Positions 46,073 through 55,547 of a DNA stretch of 64,000 nt are shown piece by piece. The notes under the pieces are model-generated. The model worked only from the letters and a program-made list of their open reading frames with translations. It was not told the origin of the DNA and ran no database searches. Each line of letters starts with the position of its first letter. The first letter of the stretch is position 1. Origin of the DNA: Rhizobium leguminosarum (GTDB lineage: Bacteria; Pseudomonadota; Alphaproteobacteria; Rhizobiales; Rhizobiaceae). Location: positions 124,001 to 188,000 of the forward strand of contig NZ_LWBS01000439.1 in assembly GCF_001652265.1 (NCBI RefSeq). Reading direction: 5' to 3'. Made by a program: the position numbers and the translations under genes.

Positions 46073-47254
46073 CTACGCTGTTTTGAGGACCGCCAGCTCT
46101 GCGGGATAGCTCGAGCGGGCACTTTCGTCTCTATTCCATCGATCAAAGGCAGCCCGGCCCAATATCGAAATGGATGTATCTTCCTGCGGCGCGTGGACGA
46201 GCACGGATTGGATATCCCTGAAATGCCGTTCAAGCCCCAGGTCGGCACTAAGACCCGGATTGCCGATGCCACGTACCGCGATCTGCACGGCTTCTCGCAG
46301 TTGCCGGCCTGCGATCAGCCGAGCCCTTATCATCTTTTCCGCGTCACCATGGTTGGCCTCAAGCGCGCTAAAAATAATCTGCCGAGCGCCGGAGACGTGC
46401 AGGTCGATCTCGCCCGAGAGCGCCACAAACCGCTCTGTTCGGGCAATGGGATGGCCTAGATTGGCAGGCACGCGCTCATGCGCGAAGCGGATGAAGGCCG
46501 CTTGCGCGGCTTCGGCCGCGCCGAGATAGATCGCGGTCAGCGCCAGCGTGATCGCCGCATGGGCGCGATTGTCCTGCTGGGCCACCGACGGATCGACGAG
46601 TTCCAGCACGTTTTCCGCCGAGATCTCGACGTCGGTATATTCGACGTCATGCGAACCTGTGGCGCGCATGCCCAGGCTGTTCCAGTTCTCGATCACATCA
46701 ATGCCGGGCAATCCGTTCGGCACGACGAACGTTCCGACACGTGCGGGCGTCTCGTCAGTATGCGCCCAGACAAGGAAATGCGTAAGACCGCGTGCGCCGG
46801 TCACGAAGCGCTTGCGACCCGTGATCGACCAGCCGTTTGCCGTGCGGCGGGCAACGGTCGCGGGTAGACCGCCACGTGCCGGAGACCCCAGTTCCGGCTC
46901 GACGCGCGCGGCGTTGAGCAATAACGGTTTCTGCTTAGCCTCCGCCAGCAGACGCCTGTACAGATCATCAGGCCAATGGTTCTTTGCGGCTTGGCCGAGA
47001 TGATTGAAGATCGTCATGGCACTGATCAGCGCCACCGAGGGATCACCCCGCCCCAGCGCCGCCAGAATGTGGGCCGCATCTCCGAGCGTTCCGCCTTCAC
47101 CGCCATAGCAGGTTGCGACGGTGCTCTCGAGCAGGCCGCTCCGATGAACGGCATAGATACCGGTCCAGGGAAATTGGCCGGTTCGATCCGCATCCGGTGC
47201 GGCTTCCGCGACAACACGCACGGTTTCATCGAGGACGGTTACATCATGGGACAT
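46073..47254 (-). CDS. Acyl-CoA-dehydrogenase-fold flavoprotein, SfnB/DszC-like monooxygenase
   Basis: A 393-residue protein with the acyl-CoA dehydrogenase fold: ATCYGGEGGTLGDAAHILAA, the NGWSITGRKRFVTGARGLTH middle block and the helical C-terminal FAD domain. Its closest style is the SfnB/DszC group, flavin-dependent oxygenases used in dimethyl sulfone or dibenzothiophene metabolism, rather than true acyl-CoA dehydrogenases, since the catalytic Glu region differs. It lies in an operon with an FMN reductase and an SsuD-like enzyme, which strongly supports a sulfur-acquisition role. Spacing to the SsuD-like gene is 116 bases, so internal promoter activity is possible. Confidence 0.85.
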   Translation of the reverse strand: MSHDVTVLDETVRVVAEAAPDADRTGQFPWTGIYAVHRSGLLESTVATCYGGEGGTLGDAAHILAALGRGDPSVALISAMTIFNHLGQAAKNHWPDDLYRRLLAEAKQKPLLLNAARVEPELGSPARGGLPATVARRTANGWSITGRKRFVTGARGLTHFLVWAHTDETPARVGTFVVPNGLPGIDVIENWNSLGMRATGSHDVEYTDVEISAENVLELVDPSVAQQDNRAHAAITLALTAIYLGAAEAAQAAFIRFAHERVPANLGHPIARTERFVALSGEIDLHVSGARQIIFSALEANHGDAEKMIRARLIAGRQLREAVQIAVRGIGNPGLSADLGLERHFRDIQSVLVHAPQEDTSISILGRAAFDRWNRDESARSSYPAELAVLKTA

Positions 47255-47370
47255 GCGGGTCGGCGCTTTCTGGCTGTGAAGGGAGCAACATCCCTAGGCA
47301 AAGGACGAGCAGATCCGGCTGCATTGAAAAAATGGGACGTGCAGCCTGGCGCTCGGCCAGACTGCGCAGA

Positions 47371-48477
47371 TCACGCAGCACTTTTCTTCTTATTCGCCTC
47401 TTCCCGTTCGCGAATGCCTTCGCGCACCAGCGGCAGGATGTAACGGCCGTAATCGACCGCATCATTGTAATTGTCATAGCCGCGGATCGAGATCAGATCG
47501 CAGCCAAGATCGATGTAGTCGAGGATGGAATCGGCAATGGTGCGCGGCGAACCCACCAGCGCAGTGGTGGCGCCGCCAGCATTGGTCGCGGTCACCGTCG
47601 GATACCATAGAGCGCGGTCATGGACATCGCCGCGCGCCGCGATGTCAAGAAGCCGCTGAGAGCCGACATTGGCCGGGCGTGCCGCATTGAGTGGTGCGCG
47701 TGCCAAGCCTTTCTGACGGTTTTCGTTCAGCTGGTCGAGAACTCTATGCGCCTTCTCCCATGCCAACTCGTCATTTTCCGCCACGATCGGCCGGAAGGTA
47801 ACCCATATGCGAGGGCGATCCGTCCGGCCGGCCTTTGCCGCTTCTGTGTATATCCGTTCGATCTGCTGCTTTGTTTCTGCAAGCGGCTCGCCCCAGAGCC
47901 CGAAAATGTCGCCCAGAGAACCCCCGATGCGATAGGCGGCATCCGACGAACCGCCGACCGAAATCGGAATCAGGCCACTGGTTGGGCGCACCGCGCTGCG
48001 GAATTGCTTGAACTGGTAGTATTTCCCATCGAAGTCGAAGGCTTCTCTGGACGTCCAGGCCAGACGGAGGATCCGGATGTATTCTTCCTGCCGCTCGTAA
48101 CGCTCCTCCTTGTTGAGGAAGTCGCCTTCGCGCGCCTGCTCTTCGTCGCTGCCGCCTGCAATGAAGTGAACGACGACACGCCCGCCGCTCAACTGATCGA
48201 GTGTTGCAAGAGATTTGGCTGCGACCGTCGGATAGATGGTGTTCGGGCGCAAAGCCACGATGATCTTGATATGCTTCGTGTGCGCCAGGACGGTTGCGCC
48301 GAGCGTGAAGGGATCGAAGGACGAGGAGGAGTAGGGGATCAGCGTGTAGTTGAAACCGTAATCATCGAGGGCACGTGCGTACCGCTCCAGGAACCGAGGA
48401 TCCACAGGTGCGTCGGGAATGGGGTTGAGGTCGTTCGACGCGTTGGGAAAGCTGACGCTAATGAATTCCGCGGGCAT
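47371..48477 (-). CDS. Luciferase-like flavin-dependent monooxygenase (SsuD-like)
   Basis: A 368-residue TIM-barrel oxygenase of the LLM class. The alkanesulfonate-monooxygenase blocks are visible: PTVAAKSLATLDQLSGGRVV, HFIAGGSDEEQAREGDFLNK and EERYERQEEYIRILR. Such enzymes use FMNH2 and oxygen to cleave the carbon-sulfur bond of sulfonates, releasing sulfite. It is the first gene of a four-gene leftward operon and lies about 60 bases downstream of the shared upstream element at 48537-48580. The FMN reductase of the operon would supply FMNH2. Exact substrate unknown. Confidence 0.93.
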   Translation of the reverse strand: MPAEFISVSFPNASNDLNPIPDAPVDPRFLERYARALDDYGFNYTLIPYSSSSFDPFTLGATVLAHTKHIKIIVALRPNTIYPTVAAKSLATLDQLSGGRVVVHFIAGGSDEEQAREGDFLNKEERYERQEEYIRILRLAWTSREAFDFDGKYYQFKQFRSAVRPTSGLIPISVGGSSDAAYRIGGSLGDIFGLWGEPLAETKQQIERIYTEAAKAGRTDRPRIWVTFRPIVAENDELAWEKAHRVLDQLNENRQKGLARAPLNAARPANVGSQRLLDIAARGDVHDRALWYPTVTATNAGGATTALVGSPRTIADSILDYIDLGCDLISIRGYDNYNDAVDYGRYILPLVREGIREREEANKKKSAA

Positions 48478-48536
48478 GTGAGCTCCTTCAGGTTGCAGAC
48501 CACTGCATTGACGTTAAGGCGCGGCAGCGCCACGAG

Positions 48537-48580
48537 GAAGACAGGTCATTCTCTTTCTATCGATTTTATAGAAAATATTC
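48537..48580 (-). promoter_or_regulatory. Shared upstream element, copy 1 (SsuD-like operon)
   Basis: On the plus strand it reads GACAGGTCATTCTCTTTCTA followed by TCGATTTTATAGAAAATATT. It contains the inverted repeat TTCTAT-N7-ATAGAA. Two similar copies lie at 55322 and 60426, each upstream of a leftward operon. Its conservation in otherwise unrelated intergenic DNA indicates a protein-binding site or promoter. A short reading frame M-T-C-L-P-R-G-A-A-A-P begins at its gene-proximal edge on the minus strand. Confidence 0.7.
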
Positions 48581-48680
48581 GCTATCGCGGCGGATGGAGT
48601 AGGACCCACTCCCCGCCATGGCGTTGACGCAGGCCGTCTTCAACTGTCCCTGCCATCGAGCCGTGTAGCCTCTGCATGGG

Positions 48681-49763
48681 TCACGAGGCAGGCGACCAGC
48701 CAAGTCCTGGCGCGACTGTCTCGGCCAGATCGGTCAGCAGCCGGATGTTCTCGGCGAGGCCGAAGCCGGGCGGCAGGAAGAGCACGACCTCGTCCGCGGC
48801 TGCGAGGCCTGGATCATTGAACACAGCCTCAATCACTTGATCGGGCGTGCCCTGGAAGACAGGCGAAATCTGAGCGCCGGCAGGCTGGCTGGCAGGCGCG
48901 AGGGCACCTTTGGGACGCGACGCGGCAATTCCGATGGTGCGACGCTCGAAGTCATAGGCTGCGTATTTCTCTCGAAGTTCCGTGGTGGTCCCAACCAGGA
49001 TGGAGGCGGCGACGGCGACGGGTGGCGGCTCCGTTCCCCAGATCGTGAGCCAGGTGACGCGGAACCTCTCGATGATGCGAGCCTGGTATTGCCCGAAAGT
49101 CTCGCCCTCGGCCTGGCCGTGCTGCACGGTTCCCGAGATAAGTCCGATCCCGAGTTCGGCTGCCTGCACGGCGGAGCTCAGGCTGGCTGAACCTTGCCGA
49201 ATGCGGGAGCGTAGGGTCGGGCTATGCGGCGTTACCCGCAATTCGGCGCCTTGCGGAGCACCCTGACCCGGCGAAACGACAGTGTGGAGGACTTCGCCTG
49301 CAATCGCTGAGAGGAAGCGTGCCTGGCGGCGTTTGGCTTCCGTCCGGGCGTCGGCGTCAACCGCGCCGAACACCGCGTCGAATGCCGCGTTGGCACCGGT
49401 CGAGATGGCAAGTTCCAGCCGGCCGTCGATCAGCAAGTCGGTCGTGCCGGCCGCTTCGGCGAGCAGGATCGGATCCTGGTAGCGCATTGGGATGACTGCC
49501 GATCCCAGGTTGATGCGCTTGGTGTGCTGACCGGCGGCGGCAAAGAACGGAAGCGGTGAGGAGAGGTAATGGTCGAAATGTCGCTGGTAGGCCCATCCCG
49601 ACTGGTAACCCAGCCGCTCTGCTTCCTTGAACAACGCGATACCGTCGCGCAGACCTTGCGCCGGCCCGGTCTCGTCATTGAACGATACCCTGGTGTTGAA
49701 GCCAAGCCGCCGCTTTGGGCGGAACGACGCGGGCTGGTGATTGACGGGCGCAGCAATGGTCAT
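48681..49763 (-). CDS. Luciferase-like flavin-dependent oxidoreductase
   Basis: A 360-residue LLM-class enzyme. Blocks include LGFNTRVSFNDETGPAQGLR, then ERLGYQSGWAYQRHFDHYLS and RINLGSAVIPMRYQDPILLA. It is more distant from SsuD than the enzyme at 47371 and resembles F420/FMN-dependent oxidoreductases. It is the last gene of the third importer operon, overlapping the ATPase stop by four bases. This suggests it oxidises the compound brought in by that importer, plausibly an organosulfur compound. Reductant probably FMNH2 from the nearby reductase. Confidence 0.88.
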   Translation of the reverse strand: MTIAAPVNHQPASFRPKRRLGFNTRVSFNDETGPAQGLRDGIALFKEAERLGYQSGWAYQRHFDHYLSSPLPFFAAAGQHTKRINLGSAVIPMRYQDPILLAEAAGTTDLLIDGRLELAISTGANAAFDAVFGAVDADARTEAKRRQARFLSAIAGEVLHTVVSPGQGAPQGAELRVTPHSPTLRSRIRQGSASLSSAVQAAELGIGLISGTVQHGQAEGETFGQYQARIIERFRVTWLTIWGTEPPPVAVAASILVGTTTELREKYAAYDFERRTIGIAASRPKGALAPASQPAGAQISPVFQGTPDQVIEAVFNDPGLAAADEVVLFLPPGFGLAENIRLLTDLAETVAPGLGWSPAS

Positions 49764-51490
49764 GCGATCTTTTCCCTGCTGATAATGCGACGGGGTTCCA
49801 GGCGTGACACGCGGGCATCCCCGGCAATGCCGGATGGGATCGATTCCAGCAGCGAGCGGGTATAGGGCTGCTGGGGTCTTTCAAAGACGTCGGTGACGGT
49901 CCCATGTTCGACGATGCGTCCGCGCTGCATCACCGAGACGGTGTGGGCGAGTTGGCGAACCAGGGCCAGGTCGTGGGATACGAATACATAGGTCAAGCCA
50001 AGCTTGGCCTGCAGCGAAAGCAGTACCTCGACGATATCCGCCTGGACGCTGACGTCGAGCGCGGAAGTGGGCTCATCTAGCACGATCACATCAGGTTTGA
50101 GGACCAGCGCTCGGGCGATCGCCACGCGCTGGCGCTGGCCACCTGACAAGGCTTCCGGCCTGCGCAAAAGCAGGTGTTCTCCTAGTCCGACATTGGCCAG
50201 CGCTTCGCGGACTCGCTCGGCGCGTTCGTTGGCTGTTCCGATCTTGAACCGGTCGAGCGGTTCGCGCACCAGCTGCTCGACTTTCCAGGTCGGGTCCAGC
50301 GAGGTGAACGGATTCTGATAGACGAGCTGAAGGTGGCGCCATACCGCGCGCAGCGACTCGTGCGAACGACCATGGAGCTGCTCGCCGGCGACCGCGATCG
50401 TGCCGATGTCGGGTTGTTCGAGCCCAAGCAGCAGCCGGATTGCCGTCGTCTTGCCCGAACCGGATTCGCCGACCAGCGCGTGTGTGGTGCCAGCCTGGAC
50501 GGCAAACGACACGTCGTTGACGGCCGTCAGAACCTTGCCGTCCACCGTGAAAGTCTTGGTGACGCCGCTAACCTCGATCTTCGGTGCCTTGTCGGCCTTG
50601 GTCCCGAGGAAACGGAAGGCGGGATCGCGCAGCGCACGGTAGCGGTCCGGGTTTAGCGCCGGGACGTCGGCATGCAACTTCCTAGCATATGCCGAGGCGG
50701 GCGCAGAGAAGACAGCCGCAGTGTTGCCGGCTTCCTGAACGACGCCGTCCTTGAGGACCACCAGCGCATCGGCCCGCTCGGCGGCGATCGCCAGGTCGTG
50801 GGTGATGAGGAGCAAGCTGATCTCAAGCTCGTGCTGCAACTTGGAAAGCAGGTCGAGGATGCGCTTCTGGATCGTGACGTCGAGCGCCGAGGTCGGCTCG
50901 TCCGCGACCAGCAGCAACGGGCGTGGAAGAACGGCAAGGCCGATCAACACGCGCTGCAGCATGCCGCCGGACAGTTGGTGCGGGTAGGAGTCGTACACGC
51001 GCTGGGGGTTGTCGAGCCCGACCTGGGCGAAGGTTTCCAGGACGAGCGCCTTGCGGATTGCCGTGTTGGGTTCGTCGATGAGCGCGGCCGCCTCCATCGC
51101 CTGGGCGCCGATCGTCCGGACGGGGTTGAGCGAATTGCCGGGGTCTTGCGGCACGAACCCGATAGCGCGTCCTCGCAGTGGCCGGAAACGACGTTCCGAG
51201 AGCCCCAGCACCTCCTGGCCGTCGAACTCGACGCGGCCGGTCGCGCGTCCACCCGTGGGGAGCAGTCGCAACACCGCGCGAGCGATCGTCGATTTGCCCG
51301 ACCCTGACTCTCCGATGAGGGCGAGGCTCTTGCCGCGGCCGAGTTCAAACCCGACGTCGCTGACGACTTCCTGCTGTCCGTAGGAAACCGACAGCCCGTC
51401 GATCCGGAGCAGGGGGGCCGATTGCGGGAGCGCCGATCCGGTGGCGTCAATACGGGCGAAAAGCTCTGTCAGTCTGTCTTGCGAAGCCAT
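49760..51490 (-). CDS. Peptide-type ABC importer, fused ATPases (two ABC domains)
   Basis: A 576-residue protein with two ATPase domains. The first has Walker [10 protein letters not shown], signature LSGGMLQRVLIGLAVLPRPL and Walker B LLVADEPTSALDVT. The second has GESGSGKTT, LSGGQRQRVAIARALVLKPD and VIVLDEPTSALDVS. Joining OppD- and OppF-type ATPases in one chain is a known variant of peptide importers (as in GsiA for glutathione). The start ATG 51490 overlaps the DppC-like permease by 22 bases. It serves the permeases at 51469 and 52314. The GsiA-like layout makes a sulfur-containing peptide or thioether a plausible substrate. Confidence 0.93.
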   Translation of the reverse strand: MASQDRLTELFARIDATGSALPQSAPLLRIDGLSVSYGQQEVVSDVGFELGRGKSLALIGESGSGKSTIARAVLRLLPTGGRATGRVEFDGQEVLGLSERRFRPLRGRAIGFVPQDPGNSLNPVRTIGAQAMEAAALIDEPNTAIRKALVLETFAQVGLDNPQRVYDSYPHQLSGGMLQRVLIGLAVLPRPLLLVADEPTSALDVTIQKRILDLLSKLQHELEISLLLITHDLAIAAERADALVVLKDGVVQEAGNTAAVFSAPASAYARKLHADVPALNPDRYRALRDPAFRFLGTKADKAPKIEVSGVTKTFTVDGKVLTAVNDVSFAVQAGTTHALVGESGSGKTTAIRLLLGLEQPDIGTIAVAGEQLHGRSHESLRAVWRHLQLVYQNPFTSLDPTWKVEQLVREPLDRFKIGTANERAERVREALANVGLGEHLLLRRPEALSGGQRQRVAIARALVLKPDVIVLDEPTSALDVSVQADIVEVLLSLQAKLGLTYVFVSHDLALVRQLAHTVSVMQRGRIVEHGTVTDVFERPQQPYTRSLLESIPSGIAGDARVSRLEPRRIISREKIA

Positions 51491-52317
51491 CGGCTGATCC
51501 TGTTCACAGAAAGGACGGTTGCGATCGTGACGAATGCGGGCGCGTAAACGAGCCACGGCCATTTGAGGTAATCCTTGCCGATCGAGATCAGCAGGCCCCA
51601 GTCGGAGGCGGGCGGCGGGTCGCCGTAACCGAGGAAAGCGAGGCTGGCGATCACCAGGATCGAGTCGCCGAACTGCAGCACTGCAAGCGGCAGCACCGAG
51701 CGCGACGCGTTCGGCAGCACGTGGCGCCACAGGATGTGCCAGCGCGATCCACCCAGGAGAAATGAAGACTCGACGAACGTCGCCTGCCGGGTCTTGATGA
51801 CCTCCGAGCGCATCACCCGGGCGAAGAGAGCCACCGCCGAGACGCCGGTTGCGATGGCGGCGTTCGTGGTGTCGAAGCCGATCGCGGTGACGACGATGAC
51901 GGCGAGCAGGAATTTTGGAATTGCAAGCAGCACGTCGACCAGGCGGGCAAACAGGGTATCCACCCAGCCGCCGAAGAAGCCGGCCAGCAGGCCGATGGGG
52001 CCGCCGGCGACAACGCCGATGACCACGGCGATCAGCGCGCTCGCCACAGAGGAGGCCGTGCCATAGACGACGCGGGTATAGAGGTCGCGACCGAGGTGAT
52101 CAGTGCCGAACCAGTGTGCCGCACTGGGGCCCAGCAGCTTTTGCGCGGGAACGCCGTTGACCGGGTCGTAGCTCGTGAACAGGCTCGGGGCGAGCGACCA
52201 GGCGATCGCGAGCGCGACGATTGCGAAAGAGAGCGCAACGACCGGCGGCATGCGGAGCGCCCTCAGTCGGCTGATCGCCGTGGCGCGCGAGGGAGAATAG
52301 GCGGAGGCGAGGGTCAT
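51469..52317 (-). CDS. Peptide-type ABC importer, permease (DppC-like)
   Basis: A 282-residue inner-membrane permease. The family block HWFGTDHLGRDLYTRVVYGT follows the first helix (VVALSFAIVALAIAWSLAPS). The EAA-type loop is SSFLLGGSRWHILWRHVLPN. It starts as a 4-base overlap with the DppB-like stop and runs 22 bases into the fused ATPase gene, so the operon is tightly coupled. Confidence 0.94.
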   Translation of the reverse strand: MTLASAYSPSRATAISRLRALRMPPVVALSFAIVALAIAWSLAPSLFTSYDPVNGVPAQKLLGPSAAHWFGTDHLGRDLYTRVVYGTASSVASALIAVVIGVVAGGPIGLLAGFFGGWVDTLFARLVDVLLAIPKFLLAVIVVTAIGFDTTNAAIATGVSAVALFARVMRSEVIKTRQATFVESSFLLGGSRWHILWRHVLPNASRSVLPLAVLQFGDSILVIASLAFLGYGDPPPASDWGLLISIGKDYLKWPWLVYAPAFVTIATVLSVNRISRWLRKTD

Positions 52318-53324
52318 GGCGTCACCACCTTGGAAATGCCGACGGAAATTTCGTCGGCTGTGGTTGGACGACGCTCGGGAGCGCCGAGGAGCTTTACGCG
52401 CGGGTCGAGCAGCGGGTAGGCAAGATCGGCGATCAGGTTGACGATCACGAAGACCACCGCCGCCAGCGAGACGACCGCCTGAAGCACGGGCAGGTCCTGC
52501 GTGCTCACCGACCGCTGTACCAGGCTGCCGAGACCGGTGCGTCCGAACACCGTTTCGGTAATCAGCGAGCCGCCAAGCAGTTCGCCGATGGTCAGCGCGA
52601 TGACGGTGACGACAGGGAGCGACGACGGCTTGAGCAGGTGCTTGGCGAACAGGCGCATTTGCGAAAGGCCGCGACCGCGCGCGACGGCGGCGTATTCCTG
52701 CCCGGACTCATGGTCGAGGTTGGCGATGAGGACTTCGGCGATTTGCGCGGAGATGGGGATGCCGAGCGCGATCGCCGCGAAAAGTGTCGCCCAGAAGCTG
52801 TCGGGCTCGATCACGCGAAAGACGCCGAACTGGAAACCGAAGAGGTGGATCAGCACCAGGCCGATCACGAAGTTGGGCACCGACAGGAACAATGACGGGA
52901 AACCTCGCAGCAGGCCTTGGCCGAACCGTTTCGGAAGAAACTGTGTGCCATAGGCGATCACCGCTGCGAGAATAAGTGCTGTGACGAGACCTGCGGAAGC
53001 AAGCACCAACGTCGACGGGAGCACCTCGGCAATCAGGGTCGTCACAGGCCGATTGGTCCGCATCGACAGGCCCAGATCGCCGGTCACGAAGCCGGAAAAG
53101 GATGTCCATAGCTGCACCGGGATCGGCTTATCCAGGCCCTGGGCGGCGATGATCTCCTTGATCTCCTCCTGCGTGAACCCGTTTTGAGGATTGTTCAGGA
53201 CATTGGTGATCGGGTCGCCGGGCAGGATGCTGACGACGACGAAGGTGAAGACATAAGTCAGCAGGATCACGACGATCGCCTGCACGAGGCGCTTTGCGGC
53301 GTAGTTGAGGTAAGGTTTGCTCAT
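52314..53324 (-). CDS. Peptide-type ABC importer, permease (DppB-like)
   Basis: A 336-residue inner-membrane permease with first helix LVQAIVVILLTYVFTFVVVS. The DppB loop AAQGLDKPIPVQLWTSFSGF with GDLGLSM follows; the EAA-type loop is VARGRGLSQMRLFAKHLLKP and the tail DPRVKLLG. ATG 53324 has AAGGTG upstream; a GTG nine bases earlier is possible. It follows the binding protein after 39 bases. Confidence 0.93.
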   Translation of the reverse strand: MSKPYLNYAAKRLVQAIVVILLTYVFTFVVVSILPGDPITNVLNNPQNGFTQEEIKEIIAAQGLDKPIPVQLWTSFSGFVTGDLGLSMRTNRPVTTLIAEVLPSTLVLASAGLVTALILAAVIAYGTQFLPKRFGQGLLRGFPSLFLSVPNFVIGLVLIHLFGFQFGVFRVIEPDSFWATLFAAIALGIPISAQIAEVLIANLDHESGQEYAAVARGRGLSQMRLFAKHLLKPSSLPVVTVIALTIGELLGGSLITETVFGRTGLGSLVQRSVSTQDLPVLQAVVSLAAVVFVIVNLIADLAYPLLDPRVKLLGAPERRPTTADEISVGISKVVTP

Positions 53325-53363
53325 GCCTGTCACCTTCTTGCGTTGTCCGGTTGAATTGCGGGA

Positions 53364-55010
53364 CTATTCGCTTTTCCTGGCCGTGTAGTAGCTGGCGTAG
53401 GCAACGCCGTTGTAGATCTCGCCCTTGAGCTTGGGAGACTGCACGTAGATGCGTTGGACGATTTGCGTGCGCGGGATGAAGTAGCCCTGGTCGAGGATGT
53501 ACTTCTGCAACTCGTCCAGGAGCGGTTTGCGGCTTTCGGTGGAACCAGCGCTGGCGATCTTGTCGCGTAGCTCGTTGAGCGTCTTGTCGCTCTCGTCGAG
53601 GGCGAACCAGTTCTCGCCGTTGTTGGCGTTCGTCAGGATGCTGGCGACGGTGCCTGCGTCGATGAAGCTGCGCGTCACTTCGTAGGCCGGCACAGCCGGA
53701 CCACCGTATTTGACCTTTTGGCCGAAGGTGACGACATCGTAGGCACGGATAGCGACTTTCCAGCCGATCTTGCCGAGTTGCTGGGCGATGAGTTCGTCGA
53801 CCGATTTCGACGTCGCGAGGTAGGGGTTGGAATGCAGCGTCAGCACGAGCGGCTCGCCGTTCTTCGTCCGGATGCCGTCGGCGCCCTTGACCCAACCGGC
53901 CTCATCCAGAAGCTTCTCGGCCTTTTCGGGGTTGTAGGCCAAGAGGTCGCTTTGGTCGGTCGCTCCCGGCACGTTGCTCTGGATGAACGATGTCGCGAGC
54001 TTCCAATCGGGCGTGTAGACAGTGTCGATGATCTCCTGGCGATTGATACCGGCCTGGAGGGCCTGGCGTACTTTCAGGTCATTGTAAGGCGCGAGCTTGG
54101 TGTTGATCGCCCAGCCGTTCACGAAGCCGAGATAGCGTGGTGTCGCGGTGGTGAAGCCCTCTGCCTTGAGAGACTCCAGCTCCTGCGGCGAGGCGTTGTA
54201 AGCGACGTCGGCTTGGCCGGACTGCACAGCGGCAACGCGCAGCGAGGGCTCGGACACCAGCTTGTAGGTGATTGTGTCGAGAAAAGCCGGGCCAGTGTGG
54301 CCGACGGCAGCGGGACCCCAATTGTAATCCTTGCGCTTGACCAGCTTGACGAAGTCGCCTTCCTTCCAGGAATCGACCACGTAGGGGCCGCTGCCGGAGG
54401 TCTTGCTGAGGTCGGCCTGCTGGGCGGCGGGCTGCGCGAGGGTCTTCGGGGAGATGAGGATCGAGCCGTGGTAGCCGAGGGTCGGGATGAAGCCGAGTGT
54501 CGGCTTCTTGAAGAAGACCTTCACCGTGGCCGCGTCGATTGCTTCGGCGTGGTCGTAGGTCTTCGGAAAGAGCCCAATCGGGTTGATACCGTCACTCTTG
54601 CGGCCGGCGTACCAGATATCGAGGTTGGCGACGACGGCCGACGCATCGAGCGCGGTGCCGTCGGAGAAGGTCACGCCGCTCTTCAGGTGCAGGGTGAACT
54701 CGGTGGCCGTGTCGTTCTGATCCCACTTCTCGGCGATCCAGGGGCTGACCTTGCCGTCAGCGTCGACGTAGAGGAGCTTGTCGGTCACGTGGCCCCAGAT
54801 GTGGCCCTGGAAGCTGGAGATCGCGCTGTTGTTCGGGATCCAGGTGTCACCCAGCGAGTCGATCAGGAAAGTGATCTCACCGCCATTGCCGTCAGCGCTC
54901 TGAGCCGACGCGAAGCCTGCCGTTGCCACCAAAAGTGCGGTCGCCGCCACGGACGTCGTTATCAGCAGGCGGCGCCGGGAAAGAGAGAGCAACGTAGAAC
55001 GTTCGGTCAT
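53364..55010 (-). CDS. ABC importer, periplasmic substrate-binding protein (SBP family 5), Tat-like signal
   Basis: A 548-residue solute-binding protein. The N-terminus has SRRRLLITTSVAATALLVAT, a twin-arginine-like signal, with cleavage after FASAQS. Family-5 blocks: KSGVTFSDGTALDASAVVAN and VRQALQAGINRQEIIDTVYT. ATG 55010 was chosen because it places the Arg pair 14 residues in; a longer frame to 55082 is open but not signal-like. It heads the third importer operon. The shared element copy 2 lies about 310 bases upstream, so the leader would be long unless a closer promoter exists. Confidence 0.93.
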   Translation of the reverse strand: MTERSTLLSLSRRRLLITTSVAATALLVATAGFASAQSADGNGGEITFLIDSLGDTWIPNNSAISSFQGHIWGHVTDKLLYVDADGKVSPWIAEKWDQNDTATEFTLHLKSGVTFSDGTALDASAVVANLDIWYAGRKSDGINPIGLFPKTYDHAEAIDAATVKVFFKKPTLGFIPTLGYHGSILISPKTLAQPAAQQADLSKTSGSGPYVVDSWKEGDFVKLVKRKDYNWGPAAVGHTGPAFLDTITYKLVSEPSLRVAAVQSGQADVAYNASPQELESLKAEGFTTATPRYLGFVNGWAINTKLAPYNDLKVRQALQAGINRQEIIDTVYTPDWKLATSFIQSNVPGATDQSDLLAYNPEKAEKLLDEAGWVKGADGIRTKNGEPLVLTLHSNPYLATSKSVDELIAQQLGKIGWKVAIRAYDVVTFGQKVKYGGPAVPAYEVTRSFIDAGTVASILTNANNGENWFALDESDKTLNELRDKIASAGSTESRKPLLDELQKYILDQGYFIPRTQIVQRIYVQSPKLKGEIYNGVAYASYYTARKSE

Positions 55011-55547
55011 GAGCAAATCCTGATGGTTCGGGTTGTGTTCGATAGGGTTGCGGCGCTGGCTGTTGCCGTTCCGCAAACGCATTTTGTTCCTGGTGTCGCT
55101 GCATCAGGCGTACGGCATCATCCGCCGGCAGACTTATTGACCGGCGAAGGCGCTCGCCCTGACCGCGAGATGATTATGACTGGGTAAGCAGCCTGATGAG
55201 TGTCGCGGCGCGGCCGCAAGGCTCACTTTCTGATCGCTATTTGCCTCTCGGCATTGGATGCGTTCCTCAGTTTCTTTGACAAAATTCATGAGGGACAGCC
55301 TAGGCAATGCGCATCGACCTAGAAAGACTGGTTATTCTTTTTCTATAGTTTTTGTAGATTTTTTTGTTTCGTTTCCGGTCTCGGTAGGGATCAGCTTTTT
55401 GCGGTGTGTGGAGATCCTTAACGCGGCACGTTTTTCAACAAGAGGGCGCGTTTGGATCGAGGATTTCCAGCCCTTGTTGTTCAGTGACCCCAGGAGGCAA
55501 ACGCCTCTATAGGCAGGGTTCGCCGGGCGGCAGGTGCCATCGGGGAT
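55011..55547. other. Intergenic region between binding protein and molybdoenzyme
   Basis: About 540 bases. It contains the shared upstream element copy 2 (55322-55365). A leftward reading frame of 51 codons (about 55137-55289, starting MNFVKETEERIQ) is open but has no ribosome site or family resemblance. The element-proximal half is AT-rich (runs of T at 55340-55370). The promoter of the importer operon must lie here. Confidence 0.55.
55322..55365 (-). promoter_or_regulatory. Shared upstream element, copy 2 (third importer operon)
   Basis: Plus strand: GACTGGTTATTCTTTTTCTA followed by TAGTTTTTGTAGATTTTT. It aligns with copy 1 at 48537 without gaps across about 38 positions, with the same spacing between the GAC-GGT block and the TAGA half. 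Confidence 0.65.

Noticed and set aside
55137..55289. 51-codon leftward frame before the third binding protein
   Set aside because: No ribosome site, no family resemblance; mentioned only as part of the leader region.
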